A stretch of 64,000 nucleotides of DNA from an uncultured Parafilimonas sp. (GCA_903882935.1 CAIRZB010000001.1:1-64000), one strand, 5' to 3'; shown: positions 8,804-18,474, counted from the first letter of the stretch. Translations and numbers: made by a program. Notes: generated from the sequence alone by a model not told the origin.

Positions 8804-10729
8804 CTATTGTACCAATAACTTTGCATGCAGCCCTGTGTTTGCCACCTTAATAAAGTAATTGCCTGGGGCCATGGCGCTAATATTGAAATGAATAATATTT
8901 ACGCCACTTTTTAAAGATACCTGCTTTTGCATTACCAGCTGGCCTGTGGCGGAGTACATGCTTATGCTTGTGTTTTGGGCAGGGGCAATAATGCTGATAG
9001 AGGCATTATTGCGGGATGGGTTCGGCGTAACGCTGATGCTTGATTCGCCAGCCATATTTACAGCCACGATCCGTGAATAAACAACGCCGCCAGATTTATC
9101 AAGTTCCTTAATGCGGTAATAGTTTGTGCCTGGCAAAGGGTTGGCATCAACGGCCGAATAGGTTTGTCCACTTGCGCTGTTGCCAGACGCCGCCACTGTT
9201 AACAAGGGGGTAAAATGCTGTGCGTTTTCACTTCGCTGCACTTCAAAATAACGGCTGTTTTGTTCTTGCGCGGTAGCCCATTGCAATTGCACGGTGCTTT
9301 TTTGCCACCAAGCGTTGAACGAACTAAAGTTTACCGGCAATAGCCCGTCGGTGCCGCCAACTTTAGCTGCGTAAATGTGTGAATTGGAAGCATTGGTTGA
9401 CCAAGCTGCAATGGCTGAGCCGTTGTTGCTCAACACCAACGGTGTGGCTGAATGGTTTATGCTAATTGGAACGGCAATTACAGGTATGCCATTTGCACGC
9501 CACAACGCACTGCCAAATGGTGTGTAACGCTGGGCCGTGAGAGCACCGTTGTTTACCCACATGGCAATAAAACCCGCGTTGCCATCCCTTACAATAACAG
9601 GGTTGTATGTGCCACCGGCGGAGGACGCCGGCATGCCGTTTGGCCCCCAAAGCAACTGCCCGGCACCGTTAACATGCTGCAGCTTAACCCCGGCACTGTT
9701 GTAAGCCATGAAAAACCCGCCATTGCCATCGGTAATTAAATGTGTATTATAGTCGTCAAAGGAGGTTGTGGAAACAGGCATGCCGCTGGCAGCCCACAGT
9801 AAATTTCCCAGCGTGTCAACCTTTTGTACGTACACATCGGCCCCGTTTGCTACAATGTTGCGCACGTCAGTCCATGAAATGAACAGGCTTTTTTGTGCCG
9901 AAATGCTGTCATAATATAAAAACGCATTGTCGCTCGCAACCGATTCAGAATAATCAGTTGCTATTAGGGATGGCTTGGCCCATAAAAAGTTGCCGTTGGC
10001 TGCAATCCTTTGCATATACAGGTGCGACCCCAAGGGTGATTTGTAGCAAAAGGCCACGGCAGCAGTGCCTGCACCCGTGCTTACAATAAACGAAGTGTAG
10101 CCGAAAGAACTGTCAATGCTTGTAAGCCTTAGCCCATTAGTACCCCACAAGGTATTGCCGTTTTTATCAATATGTTGTGCATAATTGCCTCCAAAGCCAT
10201 ACTGCTGCCAGGTTACAAATGCACCGCCGTCGCCATCACCCGCAGCCTGGTTGGTAACTGCGTATTCGGCCGACCGCAGTCTTGAGTCTTGCGCGGTGGA
10301 TATGGGAACCCCTGTAGGCCCCCATTGCAGTACTCCATTGGAATCTATTTTTTGGGCATAGATGTAATCACCGGCAATTTCATAAAACAAGATAGCCCCA
10401 CCGTGGTTGTCGCTCACAATCATGTGTGTTACCGCTGAAATGCCAGCACCTGTTAAATATGGTATTTCAATACCATTGCCAGCCCATTTGTTGTTGCCGC
10501 TGCTGTCTATACGCTGCGCAAAAAACTTATAGATGGGTGTAACTCCGCTAACCCTGTAATCGTCCCATGCAATTATAGCGCCGCCGTGCCCATCTGTACA
10601 CATGTTTGGGTTTGTTTGCAGGCGGTCTGCTGTGCAAATGGCATTTCGCACCATCGTGTCTGTGTTCCATTGCGCAGCGCTAGTTATTGAAACTGCGGTA
10701 AAAAGGGTTATTAATGTAAGAAGTTTCAT
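8804..10729 (-). CDS. Type IX secretion system substrate (C-terminal sorting domain)
   Basis: This 641-aa protein has a signal peptide (MKLLTLITLFTAVSITSAAQ). The body is a string of ~55-residue units of the form DGxGGxxxxWxDxR...YAQKIDxxGxxxW, which suggests a beta-propeller or beta-helix. A fibronectin-like segment (VQLQWATAQEQNSRYFEVQRS) follows, and the C-terminal ~75 residues (SVTPNPSRNNASI ... GNYFIKV ... KLLVQ) are a type A T9SS sorting domain. The protein is therefore expected on the surface or outside the cell. No catalytic motif was seen. A TATCTTGC element lies just upstream of the ATG on the minus strand. Confidence 0.9.
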   Translation of the reverse strand: MKLLTLITLFTAVSITSAAQWNTDTMVRNAICTADRLQTNPNMCTDGHGGAIIAWDDYRVSGVTPIYKFFAQRIDSSGNNKWAGNGIEIPYLTGAGISAVTHMIVSDNHGGAILFYEIAGDYIYAQKIDSNGVLQWGPTGVPISTAQDSRLRSAEYAVTNQAAGDGDGGAFVTWQQYGFGGNYAQHIDKNGNTLWGTNGLRLTSIDSSFGYTSFIVSTGAGTAAVAFCYKSPLGSHLYMQRIAANGNFLWAKPSLIATDYSESVASDNAFLYYDSISAQKSLFISWTDVRNIVANGADVYVQKVDTLGNLLWAASGMPVSTTSFDDYNTHLITDGNGGFFMAYNSAGVKLQHVNGAGQLLWGPNGMPASSAGGTYNPVIVRDGNAGFIAMWVNNGALTAQRYTPFGSALWRANGIPVIAVPISINHSATPLVLSNNGSAIAAWSTNASNSHIYAAKVGGTDGLLPVNFSSFNAWWQKSTVQLQWATAQEQNSRYFEVQRSENAQHFTPLLTVAASGNSASGQTYSAVDANPLPGTNYYRIKELDKSGGVVYSRIVAVNMAGESSISVTPNPSRNNASISIIAPAQNTSISMYSATGQLVMQKQVSLKSGVNIIHFNISAMAPGNYFIKVANTGLHAKLLVQ

Positions 10730-10955
10730 AAGTTATAATTAGAAGAATAGCAAGATATGGTGCGATAAATCTATGCACATCATTATTGTTGGCAAAAAGT
10801 TTTTTCAGCCATATACCAAATTGGGTTTATCCAGCAATGATTGTTTTTTAGCTAGCATTACCGAGTCTCCCGCTATCCGGCAGCATCAAGTTCAAGGGCT
10901 TTAATACCGTTGTTGCTAAAATCGGACTTTGGTCATGCACCCCGTTGCACAACCC
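10730..10955. other. Gene-free stretch between secreted-protein gene and efflux terminator
   Basis: No coding region is evident. GCAAAAAGTTTTTTCAGC at 10792-10809 recurs exactly at 43751-43768, hinting at shared repeat debris. Confidence 0.4.
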
Positions 10956-10995
10956 CAAAAAAACACCAGCCTGGCCGATACCGCCAAGCTGGTGT
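10956..10995 (-). terminator. Terminator of the efflux operon
   Basis: ACACCAGC at 10963 pairs perfectly with GCTGGTGT at 10988. On the minus strand the stem is followed by a run of seven T, directly downstream of the pump gene. The element is related to the repeat at 6205. Confidence 0.7.
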
Positions 10996-11043
10996 AAAAT
11001 TGGTTATCCATAAAATCACTATTTCCCCCAAAATCAACCATGC

Positions 11044-14000
11044 TTAATGCACAACCCTTGGTGCCAATAATTTATATAGCACAGGGGTAACCACCCGGGT
11101 TAATAATGTGGAGCTGATTAACCCGCCGATGATAACCAATGCCAGCGGCGAGTACAACGGGTTTTTCTCCATCACCAACGGCAGCAGGCCGCCGATGGCC
11201 GTTAAGGTGGTAAGGATGATGGGGATGAAACGGGTTTCGCCTGCTTCCTGTATTGCATCGTCCAGGCCCATGCCGTCGCGGCGCAGTTGGTCGGTGTAAT
11301 CCACCAGCAAAATGGAGTTCTTCACCTCAATGCCCACCAAGGCTATCAAGCCTATCACTGCCACGAACGATAAAGTGTTGCCAGTCGCAAACAGCATCAG
11401 TATCGCGCCCACAATACCTAATGGTACCACAGATAGTACAATCAAGGTGCCTTTAAAGGTTTTAAACTCCAATATCAATATGCCCAGTATGCCAAACACC
11501 GTAATTAGTATAATGGTGCCGAGGCCGCCAAAACTTTCTTGGCTGGCTTCCACATCGCCGGCGGCAACGTAGCGTGCCCCAGCGGGAAAATTAAATGCAT
11601 CCAACTGCTTTACCAAACCGGCAGTTACCTTGGCCGTGTTGTACCCGTTTTTAACAAAGGCGGTTACCACCGTAAAACGGTCTTTGTCGTAATGGCTTAT
11701 GCTGGTAGGGCTGGCCTGAAACTGAATGTCGGCCACCTCACTCAACGGTATCAGCTTGCCGGAATAAGTACCCACGTACACTTTTTTAAACACCTCAATG
11801 GTTTGCACATTGTCGTGCGGCAGGGTAACGTTTATATTGTACTCATCGCCGTTGTCTTTTCTAAACGTGCCAATATTTAGACCGGTTATAGCCATGCGCA
11901 CTGTTTTGTCAACCTCGCTTACCGGCACGCCCAACAAGCCCGCCTTTCCTTTGTTTACCTTTACCTTAATATCGGTTTTAAGGGTGGTAAGCTCGTTGTT
12001 AACGTACATGGTGCCCTCGGTTTTCTTTAACAAAGCCTCCACCCTGAATGACAATGCCCGTAACGTGTCCAGGTTTTCGCTGAACAGCCTGATGGCAATG
12101 GGGGCCTCTATCGGCGGGCCTTGCTCAAAATCCTTCACCTCAATTTTAGCATTGAGGTAGCCTTTAAATTTATCGCGCAGGTTGTCAATCACCTTCCTTT
12201 TTTCGGCTGGGGGCGTTTCCTGCAGTTGTATAAATATTTGGGCGTAGTTGCTGGCATCGTTTTGCGGTACCACGTTGTAGTAAATCCTGGGGTTGCCGTG
12301 GCCCACGTTGGTGGCATAATTTTTAAGCCCAGGCAAGCGTTTTATATTGCCCTCCACATAGCGGGCCACACTGTCGGTGGTGGCCAAGCTGCTGCCCAGC
12401 GGCGTTTGTATGTTGATTAAAAACATGGGCTTTTCCGATGCGGGAAAGAGGCTGAAACCTACTACTGGTACCAATGCCACCGAGCCGCCAAAAATAGCCA
12501 CGGCAACAATAATGGTGGTAATGGGGTTGGTAATGGCGTTGTGCAACAGCTTGCGGTACGAGCCGCTGATAAGGCGTTTTAGCCCACGTAAAAACCAGTT
12601 GCCGTCTGGGTTTTCGTGGCTGCTCAATATTCTGCTGGAAAGGAAGGGGATGATAGTGAGCGACACAAACAGCGATGCTATAACGGTGGCAACCACGGCT
12701 GCGGGCAGGCTGCGTATAAAATCACCGGCACCCTCGGGCAAAAACAGCAATGGTAAAAAGGCAAATACCAGGGTGGCTGTGCAGCCCAAAACGGCCAATC
12801 CAATTTGTTTGGTGGCGGCCATGGCAGCCTCGCGTTTGGTATAACCCAGGCGCAGGTAACGCTCAATGTTTTCCACCACCACAATGCTGTCGTCTACCAG
12901 TAGGCCTAGGGCTACCACCAAGCCCACTATGCTCAACTGGTTAATGGTAAAGCCAAACATATCCAGCAAAAACAGGCCTATTGCCAATGACAGGGGTATG
13001 GAAATCATCACCACCACGCTGGCCCTTACGCCCAGCGGCAGCAAGGTTAGCAGCACCAGAAAAATGGCAATGGCAAAATCTCTGCTAAAGCCGCCCAGCC
13101 GGTGGTGCACACTTTCTGCGTTGTTAAAGCTTTGCTCGTAATGAATGTTGCGTGGCAGCTCGGCCTTAAATTTATCCAGCACTGGCTGCATGGTTTTTTC
13201 TACGTCAAAAATATTGGTACCCATTTTACGGCTGGCCGTAACAAAAACGCCGCGTACCCCGTTTAGCCTGCCTATATAGCTTTGCTCCTCATAGTTAAAT
13301 TCTACATCGGCAATGTCTTTCACGTACACCAGCTTACCGTTAATGCTGTTAACGATGGTGTTGTTTATTTCATCCACCGTTTTATAGTCGCCGCTGGTTT
13401 TAATGTTAAATTTTTTGGTGCCCATGTCAACACTGCCGCCGGGTATATTTACATTCTCGCTTTGTATCGACCCCATAACTTTGTTCAACGCAATGCCGTT
13501 TTGCGCCATTTTTTGCAGGTTTAGCGAAATGCGCACCTGCTGTTGCGGAAAAGCCCAATTGTCAACATTTTTAAGGCTTTTTATCTTTTCAAGCCGCTTT
13601 TTCAATTCCTTGCTCCATTCTTCCAAATCTTTATAGGGGGCTGTTTCGCTGGTTAGGCCAAACTGCGATATGTTAACATCACTCGGGCTAAATTTTAAAA
13701 TGTCGATGCTCAAAATGTCTTTGGGCAAATCGGCACGCAATGCATCAATCTCTCGTATCAGGTTTTGGTATTTCTTGTCTGGGTCGCTGCTGTATTTAAA
13801 CTCAATGCGCATTACCACAAGGCCGTCGTCAATTTTGGTAACTATGCGTTTAATATCGTCCATTGCGTTAATCTTCTTCTCCATCTTGTCGGCCACCAGT
13901 TGCTCCATGTCTTTGGGGCTGGTGCCGGGGTAAATAACCACGGCGTTAAACTGTGGGGCCTGAAAATCGGGGTCTTCCCCACGGGGCATGTGCAGCAGGC

Positions 14001-14082
14001 TGTTTACACCAATGGCAATCATCATTACAAAAACGATGAGGGTAAACTGGTAATTTTTTACTGCGAAATCAGTTATTTTCAT
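11044..14082 (-). CDS. RND efflux pump, inner-membrane permease (AcrB/HAE family)
   Basis: This 1012-aa proton-driven efflux permease starts MKITDFAVKNYQFTLIV and shows the duplicated RND plan: TM1, a large periplasmic loop (PGTSPKDMEQLVADKMEK...), TM2-6 with the GLLVDDSIVVVENIER relay motif and a second half ending in GIEVKNSILLVDYTDQL and a final TM. Length is normal for the family. The open frame extends to 14184, but the ATG at 14082 begins the canonical sequence. It is the last gene of the tetR-tolC-adaptor-pump series. A 318-bp gap with a repeat separates it from the adaptor, unusual inside an operon. Confidence 0.95.
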   Translation of the reverse strand: MKITDFAVKNYQFTLIVFVMMIAIGVNSLLHMPRGEDPDFQAPQFNAVVIYPGTSPKDMEQLVADKMEKKINAMDDIKRIVTKIDDGLVVMRIEFKYSSDPDKKYQNLIREIDALRADLPKDILSIDILKFSPSDVNISQFGLTSETAPYKDLEEWSKELKKRLEKIKSLKNVDNWAFPQQQVRISLNLQKMAQNGIALNKVMGSIQSENVNIPGGSVDMGTKKFNIKTSGDYKTVDEINNTIVNSINGKLVYVKDIADVEFNYEEQSYIGRLNGVRGVFVTASRKMGTNIFDVEKTMQPVLDKFKAELPRNIHYEQSFNNAESVHHRLGGFSRDFAIAIFLVLLTLLPLGVRASVVVMISIPLSLAIGLFLLDMFGFTINQLSIVGLVVALGLLVDDSIVVVENIERYLRLGYTKREAAMAATKQIGLAVLGCTATLVFAFLPLLFLPEGAGDFIRSLPAAVVATVIASLFVSLTIIPFLSSRILSSHENPDGNWFLRGLKRLISGSYRKLLHNAITNPITTIIVAVAIFGGSVALVPVVGFSLFPASEKPMFLINIQTPLGSSLATTDSVARYVEGNIKRLPGLKNYATNVGHGNPRIYYNVVPQNDASNYAQIFIQLQETPPAEKRKVIDNLRDKFKGYLNAKIEVKDFEQGPPIEAPIAIRLFSENLDTLRALSFRVEALLKKTEGTMYVNNELTTLKTDIKVKVNKGKAGLLGVPVSEVDKTVRMAITGLNIGTFRKDNGDEYNINVTLPHDNVQTIEVFKKVYVGTYSGKLIPLSEVADIQFQASPTSISHYDKDRFTVVTAFVKNGYNTAKVTAGLVKQLDAFNFPAGARYVAAGDVEASQESFGGLGTIILITVFGILGILILEFKTFKGTLIVLSVVPLGIVGAILMLFATGNTLSFVAVIGLIALVGIEVKNSILLVDYTDQLRRDGMGLDDAIQEAGETRFIPIILTTLTAIGGLLPLVMEKNPLYSPLALVIIGGLISSTLLTRVVTPVLYKLLAPRVVH

Positions 14083-14204
14083 AACAGTATTGTTTGAATG
14101 TTTGAATAGTTTGAGTGTTTGAAGCCAGCAGCAGTTTTTCATGGCATCGGCCCTTGTCCATTGGACTCCTTTGGAGCGTCGCACTCTTTTACAGTTGGAA
14201 TATC

Positions 14205-14420
14205 ATTGGGCTTTATTCGCCTCACCCCAACCCCGCTCCGCCCGGAGAGGGGCTTTGCGAAGAACATTTTTTGTTATGCGAAGGCAGACACCTCTCAAGA
14301 TTAATCAAGGACCCAAATAACTTAGGTGATGCCTGCGAAGGCAGGCATGACGGCTACTGCCCGCATAATAAATGGTGCCACGCTCCATCCCTTCTTCCCT
14401 TTAGGGAGAAGGGGGCAGGG
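14205..14420. repeat. Repeat-derived insertion between adaptor and pump genes
   Basis: Two inverted, related arms bound the stretch: CCTCACCCCAACCCCGCTCC near 14218 and, at 14396-14428, a sequence whose complement reads CCTCAACCCCTGCCCCCTTC. In between is a perfect hairpin ATGCCTGC-GAAG-GCAGGCAT near 14329. Such elements are typical dispersed intergenic repeats. The right arm overlaps the 3' end of the adaptor gene. Confidence 0.6.
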
Positions 14421-15480
14421 GTTGAGGGTTTACCAACTTCACCTTGCTGTCAGCGGTTAAATAGCTTACCCCATCGGTGATTACCTGTTGTATATTCTCC
14501 AATCCGCTGCTCACGGCCACTTTGTCGCCGTTTAAAAAAGCTACTTTAACCAGGTGTTTGGTAACGGTGGTTCCGTCGGCATTCAGGGTGTACACGTACC
14601 CTTTTTTGCCGTCTCCTTCGGTAATCGCCTCCACAGGTACCATAGCAACGTGCTCGGGTGCGGTGGTTTTTAGTTGTATGGTGGCAAACAGGCCCGGTGC
14701 AAATTTTTTGTCGCCGGGTAGCACCTTCACCTCCACTTCGTAAGTGCCGCTAACAGGGTCTGCCGCTTGGGCAATTTTGGTTATCACGCCTTTAAAGGCA
14801 GTGGCCGGGTAGGCGTCTAACTCAACATCTGCAACATCGCTGGTTTTTAATAAGGCCCATTCTTTGTCAGGCACACCAAAACGCACTACCCAGTTGCTAC
14901 TGCCGCTGCCACTCATCATCAGCACGGGTACCCCCGGGGCGGCAACCTCCCCTTCGTTCATTATTTTTTTTATAATGGTGCCATCTTCTGTGGCGCGTAT
15001 CTCTGCGTATTGCTGGTTAAACTGTGCAATGCGTAGGCTTTCGTTGGCAACGCTTAGCTGTGTTTGCACATTTTGGTATTGTTCCAGCGGGGCTACTGTG
15101 TCCTCATACAGGTTTTTTATCCGCCCAACATCTCTTTTGGCCTTTTCAACACCGGCGGATGCCTGCTGCACCTGGGCGTTTATTTCGGTCATGTTTAGGG
15201 ATGCCAGCAACTGCCCCTTGCTTACATGTTCGCCCTCCTTTGCATAAATTTTGGCTATCACACCGCCTATTTTAAAGCCCAGCTTCGCCTCGGTGGTGGA
15301 GGCGATAAGCCCGGAATATTCTAGGGTGGGGGCGTAGTTGATGACTAAAACGGGCGCTTGCTTAACCAGTACCGCATCGTCAGTTGGGTCCGCCGCTTTT
15401 TTGGCGCTTTCGCTGCCGCAGGCGTGCAGGGTTATTAAGGCCGCCAACAGTAGGGTTACTTCATTGAGTATCTTTTTCAT
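14401..15480 (-). CDS. RND efflux periplasmic adaptor (membrane fusion lipoprotein)
   Basis: This 359-aa protein has a lipoprotein signal (LLLAALITLHAC) and the adaptor architecture: a barrel-sandwich/lipoyl half-motif (GGVIAKIYAKEGEHVSKGQLLASL), a helical hairpin (~95-150), the second lipoyl half (EIRATEDGTIIKKIMNEGEVAAPG), then beta-barrel and membrane-proximal domains. It bridges pump and outer-membrane channel. The last residues, NPQPLPPSP and the stop codon, are encoded by the arm of a dispersed repeat, so the native C-terminus seems replaced. It lies 27 bp downstream of the channel gene and was probably co-transcribed with it. Confidence 0.92.
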   Translation of the reverse strand: MKKILNEVTLLLAALITLHACGSESAKKAADPTDDAVLVKQAPVLVINYAPTLEYSGLIASTTEAKLGFKIGGVIAKIYAKEGEHVSKGQLLASLNMTEINAQVQQASAGVEKAKRDVGRIKNLYEDTVAPLEQYQNVQTQLSVANESLRIAQFNQQYAEIRATEDGTIIKKIMNEGEVAAPGVPVLMMSGSGSSNWVVRFGVPDKEWALLKTSDVADVELDAYPATAFKGVITKIAQAADPVSGTYEVEVKVLPGDKKFAPGLFATIQLKTTAPEHVAMVPVEAITEGDGKKGYVYTLNADGTTVTKHLVKVAFLNGDKVAVSSGLENIQQVITDGVSYLTADSKVKLVNPQPLPPSP

Positions 15481-15507
15481 ATCAGGTTCTGTTTTTATTT
15501 GTGTTAG

Positions 15508-16860
15508 TTATGGTTTTAATGGGTAAGCGGCTGTTACCCTTTCCAGCTCTGCGCTTTTGTTTAAAACGGCCAATTGGGCAAGTGAATATTTTATTTCTGC
15601 GTTCGTCATCTCCGCCCTGGCCTCAATCAGCTCAATTTGCAAAGCTTGGCCCTCGCGGTATTTTTTCTCTGTTAGCCGGTAGGCCTCCCTGGCACTGGCG
15701 GTTTCGTCGGCCGCGCTTTGCAATGTTTGCACGGCCGTTGTGTAGGCGTTGTACGTGGTGGTAACTTGCAGGTGCAGTTGCTTTTGGGTATCATCGTATT
15801 GGGTTTGCAGCTGTGCAATACCCAGCTGGGTTTGTTTGATTTTTAATTTATTATCGTTGCCTTTAAAAATGCTCCAGGTAAGCTGCAGGCCGCCCAACTG
15901 GTAAAATTGGTTGCTGAATATGTTGAAGCCATACCCCTGGAAGCCAATGTCGTAAAAAGCGTTCAGCCGGGGCAAGTTGTAGGTTTTGTTTAGGGTGAGG
16001 TTTGTTTCAAGTGCTTTTACGCCGCTTTTTATTTGTGCCAGCTCCTCCCTGTTGTCGGGCACCTCGTGTTGGTAGGCCACTTTGGTATCCAAGGTGTTAA
16101 AAATGGCGGTGTCTTTCTCTATGGGTGTTTCCAACGGCTGGTTTAGCAGAAAATTGAAATAGGCTGTGGCGTTCTTTTTGTTTTCCTCAGCGCCGGCCAG
16201 CGATGTTTGCACCTGGCTTACCTGCGTTTTTGACTTTAGTACCACATCCCTTGTGGCAACGGTGTTCTTCACCAGTTTTTCGCTCACCCGCAGGTTTTCA
16301 TTTACCACGGCCAGCGCGTTTTGGTATATTTCCAAGGCTTTTTCGGCTTGCAGGTATTGGTAGTACGCCTGTTTTATGTTTTTTACCAGCTCCCTTTTGT
16401 ATACATTTATTTCGGCTACGCTGCCGTTTATCAACTCCGTTTTTATGGCACGGTTTAACTTAAGCTCAGGGTTATACAGCGGCATGCCTACCTCAATTTT
16501 TGAATCTTGGAAGTTGTTGGGCAAAAACTTGATGGTTTGGTTTTGCACCTGCGGAAACTTATTGGAGGCTGTTAGCTGGTTTAGTGTGCTGTATGCATTG
16601 TTTAAGAGGTCGCCTATGGGCAGGCTTTGGGAGCGGCCGCCGGTGGCCACCGTGTACTGCGAGTTAAAATCTACCCGTGGGTAAAACAGGGCTTTGGCCC
16701 TTTCTAAGTTTAACTTGGCGTTTTCCACGTCAAAGGTTTTTTGTTTCAGCAGCAGGTTGCTGTCAAGCCCTTTTTTAACATAGGCATCCAGCCGTGTTTG
16801 GGCCTGCGGCCGCGTGGTAGTTATGCAAAGCACGGCTAATAGAAGTACAGTATATTTCAT
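15508..16860 (-). CDS. TolC-family outer-membrane efflux channel
   Basis: This 450-aa protein has a signal peptide (ending RPQAQ) and two repeated halves of long amphipathic helices (AYVKKGLDSNLLLKQKTFDVENAKLNLERAKALFYP; later REAYRLTEKKYREGQALQIELIEARAEM), the TolC/OEP pattern. It supplies the outer-membrane duct for the pump encoded downstream. A 13-bp palindrome TTAAC-N3-GTTAA lies 30 bp before the ATG and matches one before tetR, so the TetR protein probably represses this promoter. Confidence 0.92.
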   Translation of the reverse strand: MKYTVLLLAVLCITTTRPQAQTRLDAYVKKGLDSNLLLKQKTFDVENAKLNLERAKALFYPRVDFNSQYTVATGGRSQSLPIGDLLNNAYSTLNQLTASNKFPQVQNQTIKFLPNNFQDSKIEVGMPLYNPELKLNRAIKTELINGSVAEINVYKRELVKNIKQAYYQYLQAEKALEIYQNALAVVNENLRVSEKLVKNTVATRDVVLKSKTQVSQVQTSLAGAEENKKNATAYFNFLLNQPLETPIEKDTAIFNTLDTKVAYQHEVPDNREELAQIKSGVKALETNLTLNKTYNLPRLNAFYDIGFQGYGFNIFSNQFYQLGGLQLTWSIFKGNDNKLKIKQTQLGIAQLQTQYDDTQKQLHLQVTTTYNAYTTAVQTLQSAADETASAREAYRLTEKKYREGQALQIELIEARAEMTNAEIKYSLAQLAVLNKSAELERVTAAYPLKP

Positions 16861-16889
16861 TGTACAGTTAATTTATTGTGTAAAAAATA

Positions 16890-16902
16890 TTAACGATGTT
16901 AA
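16890..16902. promoter_or_regulatory. Candidate TetR operator before the tolC-like gene
   Basis: TTAACGATGTTAA is a palindrome of the form TTAAC-N3-GTTAA, 30 bp upstream of the channel ATG. The same form occurs before tetR at 17624. Two matching 13-bp palindromes at the two expected operator positions make regulation by the adjacent TetR protein likely. Confidence 0.6.
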
Positions 16903-16965
16903 GTATTGATGGTAAAAAAAGGCCTTACCTATTTATACAGCCTTCGTAAAGCCCTATTGTAAAGG

Positions 16966-17604
16966 CTATGCACCCAACCCATTGCCAGACCTGTCAACAG
17001 CACTCAGCATCCAGTTGAGCGATTGCCGCATCATACCTTTTATTTGCTGCTCGGGTATCAGCTTGTCAAACCTTTTTCGTATTGCCAAGCTTACTAAGCC
17101 GTGCACCATACCCCAAATACCCATGGCTGCCGCCTCCACATTGCCAACATGTATTAGCCCTTGGGCCATGGCCTCCTCAATGGTTTGTTTAAGGGCGTTT
17201 AAGGCCGAGTCGCCATAATGCCAGTTGCAATCTTCCATTTCCATTAATGCGGCCATTGGTGCGTGTTGTATAAACATAATATCGTAATATTCAGGGTTTT
17301 CCATGCCAAAATCAAGATAGTTTTCCCCCATTTTATACAAGCGCATCAGCGGGTTTTTAATCCCTTCCAAATTTTGGTTTTTCTCCAAAAGCTTTTGAAA
17401 ACCAAGCTCGTGCAAATTATAAAAAATTTCATCTTTATCCTTAAAGTATAAGTACACCGTGGTTGGGCTGTACTCGATGATGTCGGCTATTTTGCGGATG
17501 GTAACATGGCTGTATCCTTCCTCAATAAATAGTTTCATGGATGCGTCAAGGATCATTTTCCTTATCTCCAGCTTCTGTTTCTCTTTTCTTTCTGTTATTC
17601 CCAT
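16966..17604 (-). CDS. TetR/AcrR-family transcriptional regulator
   Basis: This 212-aa protein has an N-terminal TetR helix-turn-helix (about residues 14-60, with HVTIRKIADIIEYSPTTVYLYFKDKDEIF) and a ligand-binding domain in which GIWGMVHGLVSLAIRKRF recalls the TetR_C WHG-type family. It precedes the tolC-adaptor-pump genes on the same strand and should repress them until an efflux substrate binds. A palindrome just upstream suggests autoregulation. The start ATG at 17604 directly precedes the DNA-binding domain. Confidence 0.9.
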   Translation of the reverse strand: MGITERKEKQKLEIRKMILDASMKLFIEEGYSHVTIRKIADIIEYSPTTVYLYFKDKDEIFYNLHELGFQKLLEKNQNLEGIKNPLMRLYKMGENYLDFGMENPEYYDIMFIQHAPMAALMEMEDCNWHYGDSALNALKQTIEEAMAQGLIHVGNVEAAAMGIWGMVHGLVSLAIRKRFDKLIPEQQIKGMMRQSLNWMLSAVDRSGNGLGA

Positions 17605-17623
17605 AATGACGATGTAAAATTAC

Positions 17624-17636
17624 TTAACACTGTTAA
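17624..17636. promoter_or_regulatory. Candidate TetR operator before tetR
   Basis: TTAACACTGTTAA (TTAAC-N3-GTTAA) lies 20 bp upstream of the tetR start and shares both half-sites and spacing with the site at 16890. Confidence 0.6.
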
Positions 17637-17671
17637 TTTTCCAAATTTATTTTTAAATATTTAAAAAAAAT

Positions 17672-17705
17672 AAAGGAGGGGTACTATGTAAAGTACCCCT
17701 CCTTT
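17672..17705 (-). terminator. Strong intrinsic terminator after the 17763 gene
   Basis: A perfect 13-bp stem (AAAGGAGGGGTAC / GTACCCCTCCTTT) with an 8-nt loop is followed, on the minus strand, by a long T run. Confidence 0.9.
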
Positions 17706-17762
17706 ATTCAAGAATTAGTTATTAAAATTTGATCGTCAAATTATTATATATATAAATTAGTT

Positions 17763-18302
17763 TTACGAAACCTTTCTGCCCTTCATTACCCGCTTGGTTA
17801 CCTCAAACCTGTCGGCTTCTTTTTTACTGATCATCAGCTTAGCGTGGGAACTATAAGGCTGAATGTTATACAATTTTCCGTCGTACCTAATACGGCCATG
17901 CTCATTTACCCAGCCGTCGGCATAAATCCGGTAAATATTGCCGCTGGAAGTATTGTTATATAAACCAAATGATAGGTTTTTACCATCCCCCTGTTCAAAA
18001 GAAATATCCAGTTTGTTGGGGTATTCGCCTGTACAAACGCCTGGCGTAAGCTTTTTAAGCAATATAACATTTATGTATTTGTCATTTTCAAAAACCACTT
18101 TTCCGTCGGTGGTTACTTTTGCTTCATCGGCAGTAACCTCCCTGCGCAACTCAACATCTTGGTCAATGTAAAACTGTAGTTTGCTCACAGGGGTTGAACT
18201 ATTTTCAACCCTTGACCTGATATCCGCTGTAAAAAATGATTTTGGCGCGGAACATGACACACAAAAAATAGCTATAAACGGAAATAGGATAATCTTTTTC
18301 AT
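17763..18302 (-). CDS. Putative lipoprotein, function unknown
   Basis: This 179-aa protein begins MKKIILFPFIAIFCVSCSAPK, a lipoprotein signal with lipobox VSC. The mature part is rich in beta-strand-like segments (KLQFYIDQDVELRREVTADEAKVTTDGKVVFENDKYINVILLKK...) and has no motif that I recognise. It is monocistronic with a strong terminator, and diverges from dnaX. Confidence 0.75.
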   Translation of the reverse strand: MKKIILFPFIAIFCVSCSAPKSFFTADIRSRVENSSTPVSKLQFYIDQDVELRREVTADEAKVTTDGKVVFENDKYINVILLKKLTPGVCTGEYPNKLDISFEQGDGKNLSFGLYNNTSSGNIYRIYADGWVNEHGRIRYDGKLYNIQPYSSHAKLMISKKEADRFEVTKRVMKGRKVS

Positions 18303-18474
18303 ACTTTATAGACCGTTCGTTCGGAAAAAGTTTAACCGGGTTTCAGCCATTTTTTGGTGGATGGGCCAGTTAAAACATTCCTTTAACAAATGGGCAGTCT
18401 TAGGGAATTTTGCCACCAATCATTTTCCACAGCTTATCTCCCCGCCAAAAATTCTCACTATCTTGCAACCGGCT

